A DNA stretch of 64,000 nt from Candidatus [Bacteroides] periocalifornicus (GCA_001421095.1 LIIK01000001.1:65526-129525); one strand, 5' to 3'; shown: positions 19,214 to 28,045, counted from the first letter of the stretch. The notes: a model not told the origin generated them from the letters alone. Numbers and translations: made by a program.

Positions 19214-20936
19214 AAATCAGATCTATCTTATTAGGATACGCATTAAACAACGCCTGCCGAAGCCCTTCTACAGAACGAATATGTGGCGTAAGGCAATCGA
19301 ATATTTCTTTAGAAGACAACTCGTTATGAACCATTAGCTTGTAAATCTTAGATGGTTTAAACCAATTTGCCCTCAATAAAGCCGTATTCTCTATTCCATA
19401 GCGTCTTTTCGTCAGATAAACCTCCATTGCATACCCCCACATCTCCACTACTGCACATACCCCAGCATTTTTTCCTGTACCGTCGCCATAGGCTCCATAA
19501 GTCGCCACGTACTGCATATCGTCTCTCCAGTACATCGATCCTACCTGCGAAAAGTGGCTCGCATGTGATAACTCATGGCAGGTAGTACCAAATACATCTC
19601 GACTGTTATATCCAGGAGTCCCTATAACGAGATCAGGAAGTCCCGCAAAGAGGAGATTGCTTAATTCGCGCGTGAGTGGGTAAAAAAATAGTACAGAAAA
19701 AAAGTTGATCCAGTGCTTATTGGTCATAAAAGCCATTGGTTGTCGGACATGGTGTAGCATGCAGGTTGCAGCAACACGCCACTTGGTAAAAACCGCAATT
19801 TTCAGTCCACCTGGTGGGGGCATAATTCCAAACTGATCACAATAATCATAATAATACACTACAGCATTCCCCACGGTAATCCAGTCCCAAATACCAGCCT
19901 CCCGGCCTACATCCCGACTATACCCTGCCCGACTATGGAAACCCGCATAATACGTAGCCTCCGCAAAAAAAGCCCAGTTGCCCCATAGACTAACCCCTTC
20001 AGCATAATCAAAATGCAACGAGTAATAGGGCGATACCAAAAAGCCTGTCGACATAACGTAATGCCCATTTCGGTCTGTTCGGGTCGAACTCCAATACACT
20101 CCTAAGTGGCACCGTACACGGAGTCTCTGGGCAGGGACATAGCCAGCATCCTGAGTATCATACACCCGAATTGTACCCTGCGGAAATCTTATCGTTGGAA
20201 GTATCTTCTTAATTTTTTTCCAAAACCACCCAAAAGGATTAAAACGAGTATTATTCTTTCCCAATAATCTCAATGACACTGGCGCATCTTCCACCTCGTC
20301 AAAATCCTCTAAATCGAGCTCATTCACCAATCCATGCTGAAAAAGTGATATCAGCTCCACATACCTCCATATGGTTTCCTCTATTTGACCAGGGACATTC
20401 GGATCGCTTCCATTTGCTCCCGGTGGTAAAAAGCACTCTTCTAGCACTTCATGCAGTACATCTGGTATTGATTGTCCTACCTGTATAGTCGTGTATTGCC
20501 AGGTAATTGCAGATGGTGGAAGAGTCGGATCATGATAGGGAGCTAGTCCAGTGCTAGGAATCCTATCTAACGGATAGGAAAATAATTCTAGGCCAACTCG
20601 CCTCAACGCATTGTACTCTCCTGTATCCCGCGGCAGGAATCGTATATAGAGATGCGTGGGGTTCAGACGAGGGAATTCAGTTTCTCCCTGTAATGCAAGA
20701 AGTGTATCATAGGCTCTCTGTATAGATGCAAGCGAATACGGATTGCCAAATGATTGCCCCAGCCGCATTCTTTCATGCGGTTCTGGGACATATGAAAAAT
20801 CACTACCTTTTTCTTGTTCTGGAATAGGAGAAGCTGTCGTTCTCATGCTCTCTCTTTTACAGGAAAACGACAGCGTCAAGAAAAGAAAAAAGAACAATGA
20901 GTAAATAACAAATCGGAGTAATCTAGATTTTCTCAT
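19176..20936 (-). CDS. Putative zinc metallopeptidase lipoprotein (HELSH)
   Basis: 586 residues. The lipoprotein signal ends in LSFSCKRES (lipobox Cys near residue 26). The middle includes a carboxypeptidase-regulatory-like beta segment (GTIRVYDTQDAGYVPAQRL ... RTDRNGHYVM, about 255-300). Near the C-terminus is a zincin motif: THELSH-like CHELSH at residues 454-458, with Glu498 in VVEMWGY about 40 residues later as a plausible third zinc ligand (gluzincin pattern). It is probably a surface- or periplasm-facing protease; the substrate is unknown. Codon use is clearly AT-rich relative to neighbours, suggesting transfer. It is followed, with a 38-base overlap, by a small lipoprotein gene. Confidence 0.7.
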   Translation of the reverse strand: MRKSRLLRFVIYSLFFFLFLTLSFSCKRESMRTTASPIPEQEKGSDFSYVPEPHERMRLGQSFGNPYSLASIQRAYDTLLALQGETEFPRLNPTHLYIRFLPRDTGEYNALRRVGLELFSYPLDRIPSTGLAPYHDPTLPPSAITWQYTTIQVGQSIPDVLHEVLEECFLPPGANGSDPNVPGQIEETIWRYVELISLFQHGLVNELDLEDFDEVEDAPVSLRLLGKNNTRFNPFGWFWKKIKKILPTIRFPQGTIRVYDTQDAGYVPAQRLRVRCHLGVYWSSTRTDRNGHYVMSTGFLVSPYYSLHFDYAEGVSLWGNWAFFAEATYYAGFHSRAGYSRDVGREAGIWDWITVGNAVVYYYDYCDQFGIMPPPGGLKIAVFTKWRVAATCMLHHVRQPMAFMTNKHWINFFSVLFFYPLTRELSNLLFAGLPDLVIGTPGYNSRDVFGTTCHELSHASHFSQVGSMYWRDDMQYVATYGAYGDGTGKNAGVCAVVEMWGYAMEVYLTKRRYGIENTALLRANWFKPSKIYKLMVHNELSSKEIFDCLTPHIRSVEGLRQALFNAYPNKIDLIYAAFQPDLLEDF

Positions 20937-20977
20937 ACAAAAAGTTCCTTCGTTCCTTCCACTTACCTTACATTACT

Positions 20978-21589
20978 CTACCTCCGCCTCCAGCCCCTCT
21001 GCCGCTCCATCACCACCTGGTACACCACGGCATCGGCCACGTCGAACTCCGCGCCGCTCGGCATTCTGAATGGTCTGGCCGCTCGCCGCTCCACCTGTAT
21101 GGGAGGCTCGGCCTTTATGCCGGGCTGCCCCTCGGCCTCGGGGGTGAACTGGTAGGTCTCCTCAGGCTCTGAGCTTGCGCTTGGGGCATCTACCCTATCG
21201 AGCACCCCGCTCCACCGGCTGTAATCAGCCCCGCTGCCCGCGAGGGAACCCGTGTAGACCCCCTCCGCCTCGCCTGACTCCGCACGGATAGGCTCTGCTC
21301 CCAAAGATCCGGTTTCCCGGGCTGCCGCCGCCTGCTGATTCGCTTCATAGCGCAGAGTCTCAGCATACTCCTGGTGTTCTGGACGCCCTACAGCATCCAC
21401 CCCGCCATTTATGGGTTCTTCCTCCTCATCCTCGTCGGGTAGCTCATCGGTTTGGAGAAGCTCGCGCTCACGCTGCTCCTGGAGCGCCTCCAGCAGTCTG
21501 GACATCGTTACGCTTTTCCGCTTCTTCTGCGCCTTCACGTAGGCCGAAATGATCCAAGATAGCACGGCCAATACAACCAACCACTGCAT
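20978..21589 (-). CDS. Membrane-anchored acidic protein of unknown function
   Basis: 203 residues. One N-terminal membrane helix (MQWLVVLAVLSWIISAYVK) is followed by a basic stretch (KAQKKRKS), a charged, probably coiled helix (SRLLEALQEQRERELL) and a long low-complexity acidic region (DELPDEDEEEEP, then Ala/Glu/Gly-rich). The short C-terminal block FDVADAVVYQVVMERQRGW is more ordered. The topology suggests a cytoplasmic tail. I do not recognise a family. It lies downstream of korAB with a weak hairpin between, so partial read-through from korAB is possible. Confidence 0.65.
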   Translation of the reverse strand: MQWLVVLAVLSWIISAYVKAQKKRKSVTMSRLLEALQEQRERELLQTDELPDEDEEEEPINGGVDAVGRPEHQEYAETLRYEANQQAAAARETGSLGAEPIRAESGEAEGVYTGSLAGSGADYSRWSGVLDRVDAPSASSEPEETYQFTPEAEGQPGIKAEPPIQVERRAARPFRMPSGAEFDVADAVVYQVVMERQRGWRRR

Positions 21590-21601
21590 AGCTTACGGCA
21601 A

Positions 21602-21636
21602 AATGGGGGATGGCAACACTCCGCTGCGCATCCCCC
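21602..21636 (-). terminator. Weak hairpin after korB
   Basis: An 8-bp stem GGGGGATG/CATCCCCC (21605-21612 against 21629-21636) is followed on the minus strand only by ATTTTGCC, so termination is likely to be partial. Confidence 0.4.
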
Positions 21637-21735
21637 TGATTGACTGAATAGAAACAAACATCCCCATCTACACCTGCCCATAGGCGCACGGTGCTCTGCA
21701 CATTGCATCACTTGCTAGGCTGGCATCGGCAGAGG

Positions 21736-22755
21736 CTACAGCTCATAGGTCTCTCCACTACGCAGCAGATCGTCTACGCAGTGGAATTTAGATTTCTCCC
21801 GCACCTCATCCTGCTGATGCTCCACCGCCTGGTCATAGGTAGGACCCGGCACATTGCGGATAACCCCCAGTGCCACAGGGAGCGTCGGGTAGTTCATCCC
21901 AGCCAGCAGCATGTGGAGTCCCGTGTCGCTCTCGTGGGCATCGTGCCGCAGGATGTTCTCCTCGGTGTAGCCATCCTTGCCGAGCTGTACGGCCTTCAGC
22001 TGGAACCCATTCAGGATCAACCCTTTATCCCTATTCTTACCGAACACCATAGGCTCGCCGTGCTTGAGGTAGATTACCCTATCGTCACGCACCGCCTTGT
22101 CGGTAATATTGGTGTAGGCCCCGTCGTTGAAAATCACGCAGTTCTGCAGGAATTCCACCACGCTGGTGCCGTCGTGTTTGGCAGCCTCCACCAGGATTTC
22201 GGTCGAGAGCGCCATCTCCACGTCGAGCGACCGTGCGAAGAACGTTCCCTTTGCCCCAATCACCAGCTGCCCAGGGATGAATGGCCGTTCTACCGTGCCG
22301 TAGGGCGAGGTCTTGGTGACCGCGCCGAACTTCGATGTAGGGCTGTATTGCCCCTTGGTGAGGCCGTAGATCTCGTTGTTGAACAGCAGGATGTTGATGT
22401 CCACATTCCTACGCACGGCGTGGATAAAATGATTCCCCCCAATAGCGAGCGCATCGCCATCGCCGGTAATCTGCCAAACGCTGAGCTTTGGGTTGGCCGT
22501 CTTCACCCCTGTAGATATCGCGGTGGCGCGCCCATGGATGGAGTGGAAGCCAAAGGTGTCCACATAGTAGGGGAATCGGCTCGAGCACCCGATACCCGAG
22601 ATCACGGTGAATCGTTCCTTCTCATAGCCCAGCGCCTCGGCCACCAGCGGGAAAGCCTTCTGCACAGAGGCGAGTATGGCATGGTCGCCACAACCAGGGC
22701 ACCACCGCACCTCCTGGTCGTTCTTGAAATCTGCTACTGCTAGCCTACAACTCAT
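21736..22755 (-). CDS. korB: 2-oxoacid:ferredoxin oxidoreductase, beta subunit
   Basis: 339 residues. The thiamine-pyrophosphate/iron-sulfur N-terminus EVRWCPGCGDHAIL, the GIGCSSRFPYY motif, HGRATAISTG and the TPP-magnesium motif GDGDALAIGGNH with IDINILLFNNEIYGLTKGQ identify the beta subunit of the 2-oxoglutarate (or related 2-oxoacid):ferredoxin oxidoreductase. It forms a complex with the KorA product encoded 14 bases upstream, oxidising 2-oxoacids to acyl-CoA while reducing ferredoxin, or the reverse. 2-oxoglutarate is the usual substrate of this Bacteroidota pair; exact specificity is inferred. Confidence 0.92.
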   Translation of the reverse strand: MSCRLAVADFKNDQEVRWCPGCGDHAILASVQKAFPLVAEALGYEKERFTVISGIGCSSRFPYYVDTFGFHSIHGRATAISTGVKTANPKLSVWQITGDGDALAIGGNHFIHAVRRNVDINILLFNNEIYGLTKGQYSPTSKFGAVTKTSPYGTVERPFIPGQLVIGAKGTFFARSLDVEMALSTEILVEAAKHDGTSVVEFLQNCVIFNDGAYTNITDKAVRDDRVIYLKHGEPMVFGKNRDKGLILNGFQLKAVQLGKDGYTEENILRHDAHESDTGLHMLLAGMNYPTLPVALGVIRNVPGPTYDQAVEHQQDEVREKSKFHCVDDLLRSGETYEL

Positions 22756-22769
22756 GGTATAGCCCTCCG

Positions 22770-24617
22770 TTACAGCATTTTGTTTATGTTTTCTACCAGC
22801 TCTATGGTGGTGAAGGGCAACCCCTGCACCTTGTTGTACTGCTCAAAGGCCGTGCCTGGGAACTGCATGCGCAGGTAGCCGGCAAACTGGCCCATGTTGA
22901 GCTCGCACACCACCCTTTTCTTGAAGCGGGGGAAAATCTCCCCGAGGTTGGCCGGCAGCGGATCGATGTATGATACGTGGCACAGCGAGACCTTCTTGCC
23001 CTCCTTGCGTAGCGCCCGCACGGCACTCAGCGTGTGGCCGTAGGTACCGCCCCAGCTCACTACCAGTACGTCGCCCTCCGGGTCGCCCTCCACCTCCTGC
23101 TTGGGTATCATGTTCTGCACCATCCGCACCTTCTCGGCCCGGTTGTTCACCATCACCTGGTGGTTGAGCGGATCGTGCGATACATTCCCGGTCTTAGAAT
23201 CCTTCTCCAGCCCCCCTATCCGGTGCTCCAGCCCCGCCTTGCCCGGCATGGCCCAGCTGCGCGCCATATTCTCGTTGCGCTTGTAGGGTAGGAATCGCTC
23301 CCCATTGGTGCGAGGCGGCTCTATGGGCGGATGGATTTCGGGATAATCCTTCATGTCTGGGATATGCCACGGCTGCGACCCGTTGGCGATGAAGCCGTCG
23401 GTGAGCAGAATCACGGGCGTCATCCGCTCCAGCGCGATGCGGCTTGCCTGGAATGCCATATCGAAACAGTCGCTCGGGCTCTTGGCGGCCACCACCACCA
23501 GCGGGCACTCCCCGTTCCGCCCGTAGAGCGCCTGCATTAGGTCGCTCTGCTCGGTCTTGGTGGGCAGCCCCGTGGAGGGCCCCCCCCGCTGCACATCTAC
23601 TATCACCAGCGGCAACTCCGTCATTACCGCCAGCCCGAGCGCCTCGCTCTTGAGCGAGAGGCCAGGCCCCGAGGTGGTGGTAACCGCGAAGTTCCCCGCG
23701 AAGGCAGCCCCTATGGCCGTGCAGATGCCCGCAATCTCATCCTCTGCCTGCACCGTCTTACAGTTCAGCTCCTTACGCTTAGCCAGCTCCACCAGTATGT
23801 CGGTGGCGGGCGTTATGGGGTACGAACCGCAGAAGAGCGGGAGCTTGGCCTTCTCCGCCGCAGCCAGTAGCCCCCAGGCCGTGGCCACGTTCCCGCTGAT
23901 GTTCCGGTAGAGCCCATGCTCGCGCACCTCTACCCGGGGCACCTCGTAGGTGTTGGCTATCGCCTGGATATTGTGCGCGTAGTTATACCCATCGTGCAGC
24001 ACCTTCTTGTTGGCCTCTATCAGCTCGGGCTTCTTCTTGAACTTCTGCTCAAAGTAGCGCTCAGAGTGCTCCATAGGGCGGTCGAACATGAAGAAGAGCA
24101 TCCCCAGCGCGAACATATTCTTGCAGCGGATGATGCTCTTGTTGTCCAGGCCCGTATCCTTGAGGCTCTCGCGTGTAAGCTCTGTGATGGGAGCTGGGAT
24201 CACCCTGTAGTCCTGTAGGTTGAGCTCTGCTATCGGGTCATCGGTCTTAAAGCCCGCCTTCTGCAGCCACTTCGGGATGAAGGAGTCGGTATCCAGCAGT
24301 ATCGTTCCGCCCGCCTTCATCCACTTGGCGTTGGCCTTCAGCGCCGCGGGGTTCATGGCCACCAGCACATCGCAGTAGTCGCCCGGGGTGTAAACCTTCT
24401 GGCTGCCAATGTGCACCTGGAATCCCGACACGCCCCCAATAGACCCCTGCGGCGCGCGAATCTCGGCAGGGTAGTCGGGGAACGTACTCACCCCGTTGCC
24501 CAGAAGAGCCGAGGAATCTGAGAATAGCGTTCCGGTGAGCTGCATGCCATCGCCCGAGTCGCCGGAGAAGCGAATCACCAAATTGTGAAGCTCAATCGTG
24601 CGTTTCTCTAAATCCAT
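22770..24617 (-). CDS. korA: 2-oxoacid:ferredoxin oxidoreductase, fused gamma-alpha subunit
   Basis: 615 residues from the ATG at 24617. A GTG nine codons upstream is possible, but the ATG gives the usual N-terminus MDLEKRTIELHNLVIRFSGD. The gamma domain is first (FSGDSGDGMQLTGTLFSDSS, DYPAEIRAPQGS), and then the alpha domain (FCGSYPITPATDILVELAK, QAEDEIAGICTAIGAAFAG, TTTSGPGLSLKSEALG, DVQRGGPSTGLPTKTEQSDL). This gamma-alpha fusion is the standard Bacteroidota KorA. It acts in the cytoplasm with KorB in anaerobic carbon metabolism, and the reduced ferredoxin could feed the NfnAB-like pair at 34.8-37.1 kb. Confidence 0.92.
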   Translation of the reverse strand: MDLEKRTIELHNLVIRFSGDSGDGMQLTGTLFSDSSALLGNGVSTFPDYPAEIRAPQGSIGGVSGFQVHIGSQKVYTPGDYCDVLVAMNPAALKANAKWMKAGGTILLDTDSFIPKWLQKAGFKTDDPIAELNLQDYRVIPAPITELTRESLKDTGLDNKSIIRCKNMFALGMLFFMFDRPMEHSERYFEQKFKKKPELIEANKKVLHDGYNYAHNIQAIANTYEVPRVEVREHGLYRNISGNVATAWGLLAAAEKAKLPLFCGSYPITPATDILVELAKRKELNCKTVQAEDEIAGICTAIGAAFAGNFAVTTTSGPGLSLKSEALGLAVMTELPLVIVDVQRGGPSTGLPTKTEQSDLMQALYGRNGECPLVVVAAKSPSDCFDMAFQASRIALERMTPVILLTDGFIANGSQPWHIPDMKDYPEIHPPIEPPRTNGERFLPYKRNENMARSWAMPGKAGLEHRIGGLEKDSKTGNVSHDPLNHQVMVNNRAEKVRMVQNMIPKQEVEGDPEGDVLVVSWGGTYGHTLSAVRALRKEGKKVSLCHVSYIDPLPANLGEIFPRFKKRVVCELNMGQFAGYLRMQFPGTAFEQYNKVQGLPFTTIELVENINKML

Positions 24618-24727
24618 AATCGCAAAATCCTCAAATTTAGACACCCTAATGCTAACGTTGCGGGTTCAAAAATCCCCGTAAAAGCTCCCGATCCCATGCC
24701 TGCCTCCCTTCCCCTCCATACTTGCCG

Positions 24728-24735
24728 CGAAGGTA
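24728..24735 (-). promoter_or_regulatory. Probable -7 box for korAB
   Basis: TACCTTCG on the minus strand, about 110 bases before the ATG. A second match, TAAATTTG at 24632-24639, lies only 15 bases before it and is probably too close. Confidence 0.5.
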
Positions 24736-24942
24736 CAACATTTCTAGCTGCTAACCCATAAATCCCTATAGATGTTCCCAGTGCTAGATAAAGTATATTG
24801 ATTATCAGCAGAGTAGAATAGTATAATAGAATGCGTACACATAAGGAATGGGTGAAAGTCCCGCCCCGCAGGGTAGATTTACCGAACAATGCGCCCCGAG
24901 CCACAAGGAGAACTGGCCAATAATACGCCACAGCAGGGGGGT

Positions 24943-25074
24943 AACCGCGACGCGGAAAGATGATAACCGCGATGCAGAAAGGGGGTAACCGCAACGCAGA
25001 AAGGTGATAATCACGATGCGGAAAAGTGGTAACCGCGACGCGGAAAGGCGATAACCGCAACGCGGCACGCCACG
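24943..25074. repeat. 22-bp tandem repeat array running into a family B palindrome
   Basis: Five consecutive 22-base units start at 24943, 24965, 24987, 25009 and 25031, each a variant of AACCGCGACGCGGAAAG plus five variable bases. A sixth begins at 25053 and runs into the family B palindrome CGCGGCACGCCACGTCG. Unit length is not a multiple of three, and the small ORFs across it are not coding. The gap 24618-25626 as a whole contains the korA promoter, this array and copies of repeat families A, B and D. Confidence 0.85.
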
Positions 25075-25212
25075 TCGCTACCGGGAGCGAAAAACCCGAT
25101 GGGCATTCCCCGCAACGTTCTCCAAGACCAGGGCTACGGATGCGGTTTGCCGTCCTCTTGCGTAGCGAAAACGGCAGGAGCATACGCAGCGCGCCCCGGC
25201 GTCCTCTGCGCC

Positions 25213-25330
25213 TGACCTGCGCCGTACCATCGCCGTACCATCGCCGTACCAGGGTCGCTTCATCCTCGGATTTCAGCCCAAAATCCGAACAAACAGCGGC
25301 GATGGTCTTAGGTTGGTACGGCGATGGTTA
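25213..25330. repeat. Palindromic intergenic repeat, family A, copy 2
   Basis: It has ACCTGCGCCGTACCATCGCC, then two more CGTACCATCGC-type units, GTCGCTTCATCCTCGGATTT, a short loop, AAATCCGAAC and returning GGTACGGCGATGG units. The inner stem is less perfect than in copy 1 (25258-25293). Confidence 0.8.
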
Positions 25331-25365
25331 GGCGATAGTGTAGGGATAGGCGGGGAAGGAACGGC

Positions 25366-25541
25366 GGGGGCGGGCGGGGGAATCTTCGTGTTGCGAAGAT
25401 GGAACGCGACGCGGCGCACCACGTCGCGATTAAAGGAATCGCATCGTGCGTTTAATGGTGACGATGGGCGGCCATTCGAGGATGGGAGGAAACACGCATG
25501 TGGGGGGATCGGGCGGGGGAATCTTCGCGTTGCGAAGATGA
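25366..25541. repeat. Two family D palindromes enclosing a family B palindrome
   Basis: GGCGGGGGAATCTTCG ... TTGCGAAGAT occurs at 25372-25400 and again at 25511-25540. Between them GAACGCGACGCGGCGCACC / ACGTCGCGATT (25402-25432) is a family B palindrome. No gene is credible here. Confidence 0.75.
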
Positions 25542-25614
25542 TACGCGCCCCTAAAGTTGGACGGTTTATGATTGCTTAATGCGTTTTCCTCCACCCTGGT
25601 TGCCCTTTTTCCAC

Positions 25615-25622
25615 TACCTTCG
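25615..25622 (+). promoter_or_regulatory. -7-like box at the birA start
   Basis: TACCTTCG ends 4 bases before the ATG at 25627. If used, the birA mRNA would have almost no leader. Confidence 0.4.
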
Positions 25623-25626
25623 CGGC

Positions 25627-26442
25627 ATGCAAGGTTCACCATCATTCCGCCTGCCCCTAGAGGTACGCCGCTTGCCAGAGGTAGACACCACCAACGGCTG
25701 GGCGCTCGCACGGCTTGCGACCCTCCCGCCTGCCTGCCTGGTGATAGCCGACCACCAACTGCATGGACGGGGACAGCGCGGAAACGGCTGGCTCGCGCTG
25801 GAGGGCGACCTTACCTGCACCCTGCTGGTGAAAGAGCCCCCAGTACGCCCCGCCGCGCAATTCCGACTGCTGCAGATGGCCTCGGTGGCTGTGGTGGATG
25901 CGCTACGCCAACGCGGAATCCCCGCGAGCATCAAGTGGCCAAACGATATCCTTGTCGGGCGGCAGAAGATCTGCGGCATCCTGCTCGAGACGGGAATCCG
26001 CGGTGCCAAGCTCGCCTACGCAGCCATCGGCATAGGGCTCAACCTAGCCCCCCGCACTCCTAGGGATGCGGCCTTCCCCCGGCCAGCCACCACAGCGGCG
26101 CAGGAGCTAATGCGGGCGCGCTCCAGCACTATGGCGCAAACAGGGGATAACAGAACGCCCCGGCCAATCGCCACGCCGCCCTACGCCCTCGGGCTCGGGG
26201 TACGCATAGCCTGCCAGATAGTAGCATTAATAGCCAACCACCAATGGGACCTCCCCCCTAGCACCAACTATCTATACCATGCCCAGCTCTCTGGGGTAGA
26301 TTCCCCGCTCCGCTATCGCGATGCGCAGGGTGAATTCTCTGCCCGGGTGGTGGCTGCCCTGCCAGATGGGCGACTGCTCTTGGCGAAAGCAGATGGCTCT
26401 ACGCAGGCCTACGCCTTCCAAGAGATCCGAACGCTGGAGTGA
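25627..26442 (+). CDS. birA: Biotin--[acetyl-CoA-carboxylase] ligase
   Basis: 271 residues from the ATG at 25627; an in-frame ATG at 25579 would add 16 residues lying over the promoter-like box. The ligase domain has EVDTTNGWALAR (family ExxSTN motif), the biotinyl-AMP loop HGRGQRGNGW (usual GRGRxGxxW), KWPNDILVGRQKICGILLE and AAIGIGLNL. The C-terminal SH3-like region includes DAQGEFSARVVAALPDGRL. It lacks an N-terminal DNA-binding domain, so it is a class I enzyme that attaches biotin but does not repress. The middle segment (about 145-185) is Arg/Pro-rich and longer than usual. Confidence 0.92.
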   Translation: MQGSPSFRLPLEVRRLPEVDTTNGWALARLATLPPACLVIADHQLHGRGQRGNGWLALEGDLTCTLLVKEPPVRPAAQFRLLQMASVAVVDALRQRGIPASIKWPNDILVGRQKICGILLETGIRGAKLAYAAIGIGLNLAPRTPRDAAFPRPATTAAQELMRARSSTMAQTGDNRTPRPIATPPYALGLGVRIACQIVALIANHQWDLPPSTNYLYHAQLSGVDSPLRYRDAQGEFSARVVAALPDGRLLLAKADGSTQAYAFQEIRTLE

Positions 26443-26582
26443 GGGCTACACCGCTGCGGGGGCTGCAGCTCCTCTAATTGATACGCCTCCCTACTTGCAT
26501 GTAGGGAATAGAGAATTCTCGGCGTTTGGCAATCTTCATACGATTGTCGCAAAATGGGGCGAATGGGGGATAATGGACATAC

Positions 26583-26895
26583 AACTTTCGACCTGCCCAG
26601 ACGGATGGGAGGGCACTCGCTCTGCTCGGCACCTCCCCTACCCAGAGCTAAAGGGAAAAGGTGCAACCTCTATAGAGATTTTACGGGGAATTATTCAACA
26701 AAACCTTCATAGAATTACGACTGGCTTGAAAAGTGCAAGGGGAACGCTGCAAAAGTCCCGCATGCGTGTCATTTGTAGCGATGCCCCTTCCCCAGATTTA
26801 TCAATGAACAAATTTTTAATCCATCTTTTACAATTATTCGGAGAATGTAGCGACGCAGCGTGCCGCGTCGTTTAGATGGGTTTTGCAGAGGTTCC
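26583..26895. repeat. Degenerate family C and composite/family B repeats
   Basis: 26583-26643 has TTTCGACCTGCCC, GGGCACTCGCT and TGCTCGGCACCTCCCCTACC (family C). 26800-26895 has TTTTTAATCCATCTTTT, then GTAGCGACGCAGCGTGCCGC (family B) and TTTTGCAGAGGTTCC. The gap 26443-27014 has no credible gene; the small plus-strand ORF at 26321-26875 is out of frame with birA and runs through the repeats. Confidence 0.6.
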
Positions 26896-27014
26896 GTAAG
26901 TGGGGAAACTCTCCCCTTTTCTTCCAGTGATAAACGCTTAATCACAACCACTTACATCTACTAAAGGCGGGGTGCGATGCGGCGTGCTATGCCATTTAAT
27001 CGCGCTCTTCAGCG

Positions 27015-27052
27015 ACAAAAAAACGAGGACTCCCCCGTGGGGGAATCCTCGT
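27015..27052 (-). terminator. Terminator after the outer-membrane protein gene
   Basis: A 14-base stem with one mismatch (ACGAGGACTCCCCC at 27023-27036 against 27039-27052) is followed on the minus strand by TTTTTTTGTCG. Confidence 0.85.
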
Positions 27053-27074
27053 AACTATGCTATCCTTGGAGGGG

Positions 27075-27926
27075 CTACAGCATCCCAATCCCGAGGACGA
27101 AGTAGAAATTCTGCCGCCAGGGATTGCAGATCAGCTCGCCGCTGAGGTTAAGACCGAAACGATCTGTAATCTGAACCGGCTGGTCTACCTGGAGCTTGAC
27201 GTTCGTTATGTACGGCTTGGCGGCAAAGAAACCCGCGTAGGGCGTGCCACCGATGGTGTACGTAAGGGTCTGCCCTGTGCTGATGGTGTGCGAGTAGGAG
27301 AGCCCAATGTACATAGAATACTGCGACTGTGGCTTCCCGTTCGCATCGTAGAGGACAGAATCGCGCAGCTTGGCCCCTTTCTTCCAATTATCTTCCGTCT
27401 CGCGCAGCACCTCTTTCTTGTAGTCGCCCCAGGTGAACATGGCCACCTGCAGCTGGAGCGGCACTTTCTCTACCAGCTTGCCGAGGTTGAAATGGAACTG
27501 CGCCAGCTGCTGATGAAGCGCGCCCAAATCCTCATGCCTCCAGCGGAAGAGGTTCTCATACTTGTCCTGGCTGAGGTAGAAGAAATCGGTATACATCAGC
27601 GTAACCGGGCCTATGGAGTAGCCAAGGGTGAAGTCGATTTCGGTGGAAAAATCCTTCGAGATGGGAATGAGTCCCCAGGCGTTGACAAAGAGCCCGTAGG
27701 CCGAAATGGTGAGGTCGGGCTGCAGGTTCCACGCGGTGGTAGAGAGGCATCCGTTCCACACATGGCGGCTCTTGAGCTTGCCGGAGAACTCTACGTTCAG
27801 CGGGCAGGTTCGGGCGCTAGATGGCGACGCGGCGCGCTCTGGTGCAGACGCCTCTTGGGCGATGGCCAAACTGGCAAACCCCATGCTCAGCATGAGTAGC
27901 AGGATAGTGATTCGCATAGATTTCAT
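27075..27926 (-). CDS. Predicted outer-membrane beta-barrel protein (porin-like)
   Basis: 283 residues with a signal peptide (about residues 1-23, ending AIAQ). After a low-complexity linker the body alternates hydrophobic and polar residues in about ten strands. It starts VEFSGKLKSRHVWNG and LQPDLTISAYGLFVNAWG, a pattern seen in TorF/Gcw_chp-type putative porins whose first strands read as 'K-S-R-x-V-W-x-G'. The C-terminus NFYFVLGIGML is a last-strand-like segment without the classic terminal Phe. It is a single gene with its own promoter and terminator. Substrate unknown. Confidence 0.7.
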   Translation of the reverse strand: MKSMRITILLLMLSMGFASLAIAQEASAPERAASPSSARTCPLNVEFSGKLKSRHVWNGCLSTTAWNLQPDLTISAYGLFVNAWGLIPISKDFSTEIDFTLGYSIGPVTLMYTDFFYLSQDKYENLFRWRHEDLGALHQQLAQFHFNLGKLVEKVPLQLQVAMFTWGDYKKEVLRETEDNWKKGAKLRDSVLYDANGKPQSQYSMYIGLSYSHTISTGQTLTYTIGGTPYAGFFAAKPYITNVKLQVDQPVQITDRFGLNLSGELICNPWRQNFYFVLGIGML

Positions 27927-27953
27927 AGCATCGATGATTATTGTTTACTCCGA

Positions 27954-27961
27954 CAAAGTTA
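27954..27961 (-). promoter_or_regulatory. -7 box for the porin-like gene
   Basis: TAACTTTG on the minus strand, 28 bases before the ATG. Confidence 0.65.
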
Positions 27962-28045
27962 GAAAAATAATGTCAGATACCAAAAAAAGAGGATTGCCTT
28001 TGCACGGCAACCCTCTCCAGAGATGAGAAAAACAAGGGAAACTTG

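Noticed and set aside
21691..22743. 350-codon plus-strand ORF
   Set aside because: Antisense of korB; composition (many His, Arg, Gln) is typical of a shadow frame.
24943..25052. CRISPR-like array
   Set aside because: The 22-bp units are directly adjacent with no spacers and there are no cas genes; it is a simple tandem repeat.
24608..25183. 191-codon minus-strand ORF upstream of korA
   Set aside because: It runs through the 22-bp array, whose unit is not a multiple of three, and its protein is a string of repeat-derived RLS/ALRLPP-like residues. The open frame comes from GC-rich repeats.
26321..26875. 184-codon plus-strand ORF overlapping the birA end
   Set aside because: It starts inside birA in another frame and continues through family C and B repeats.
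27821..27842. Fragment of the family B core inside the porin-like gene
   Set aside because: GGCGACGCGGCGCGC matches the repeat, but over only 15 bases of a GC-rich coding linker; chance is likely.
27057..27899. 280-codon plus-strand ORF
   Set aside because: Antisense of the porin-like gene, which has a signal peptide, promoter and terminator on the other strand.
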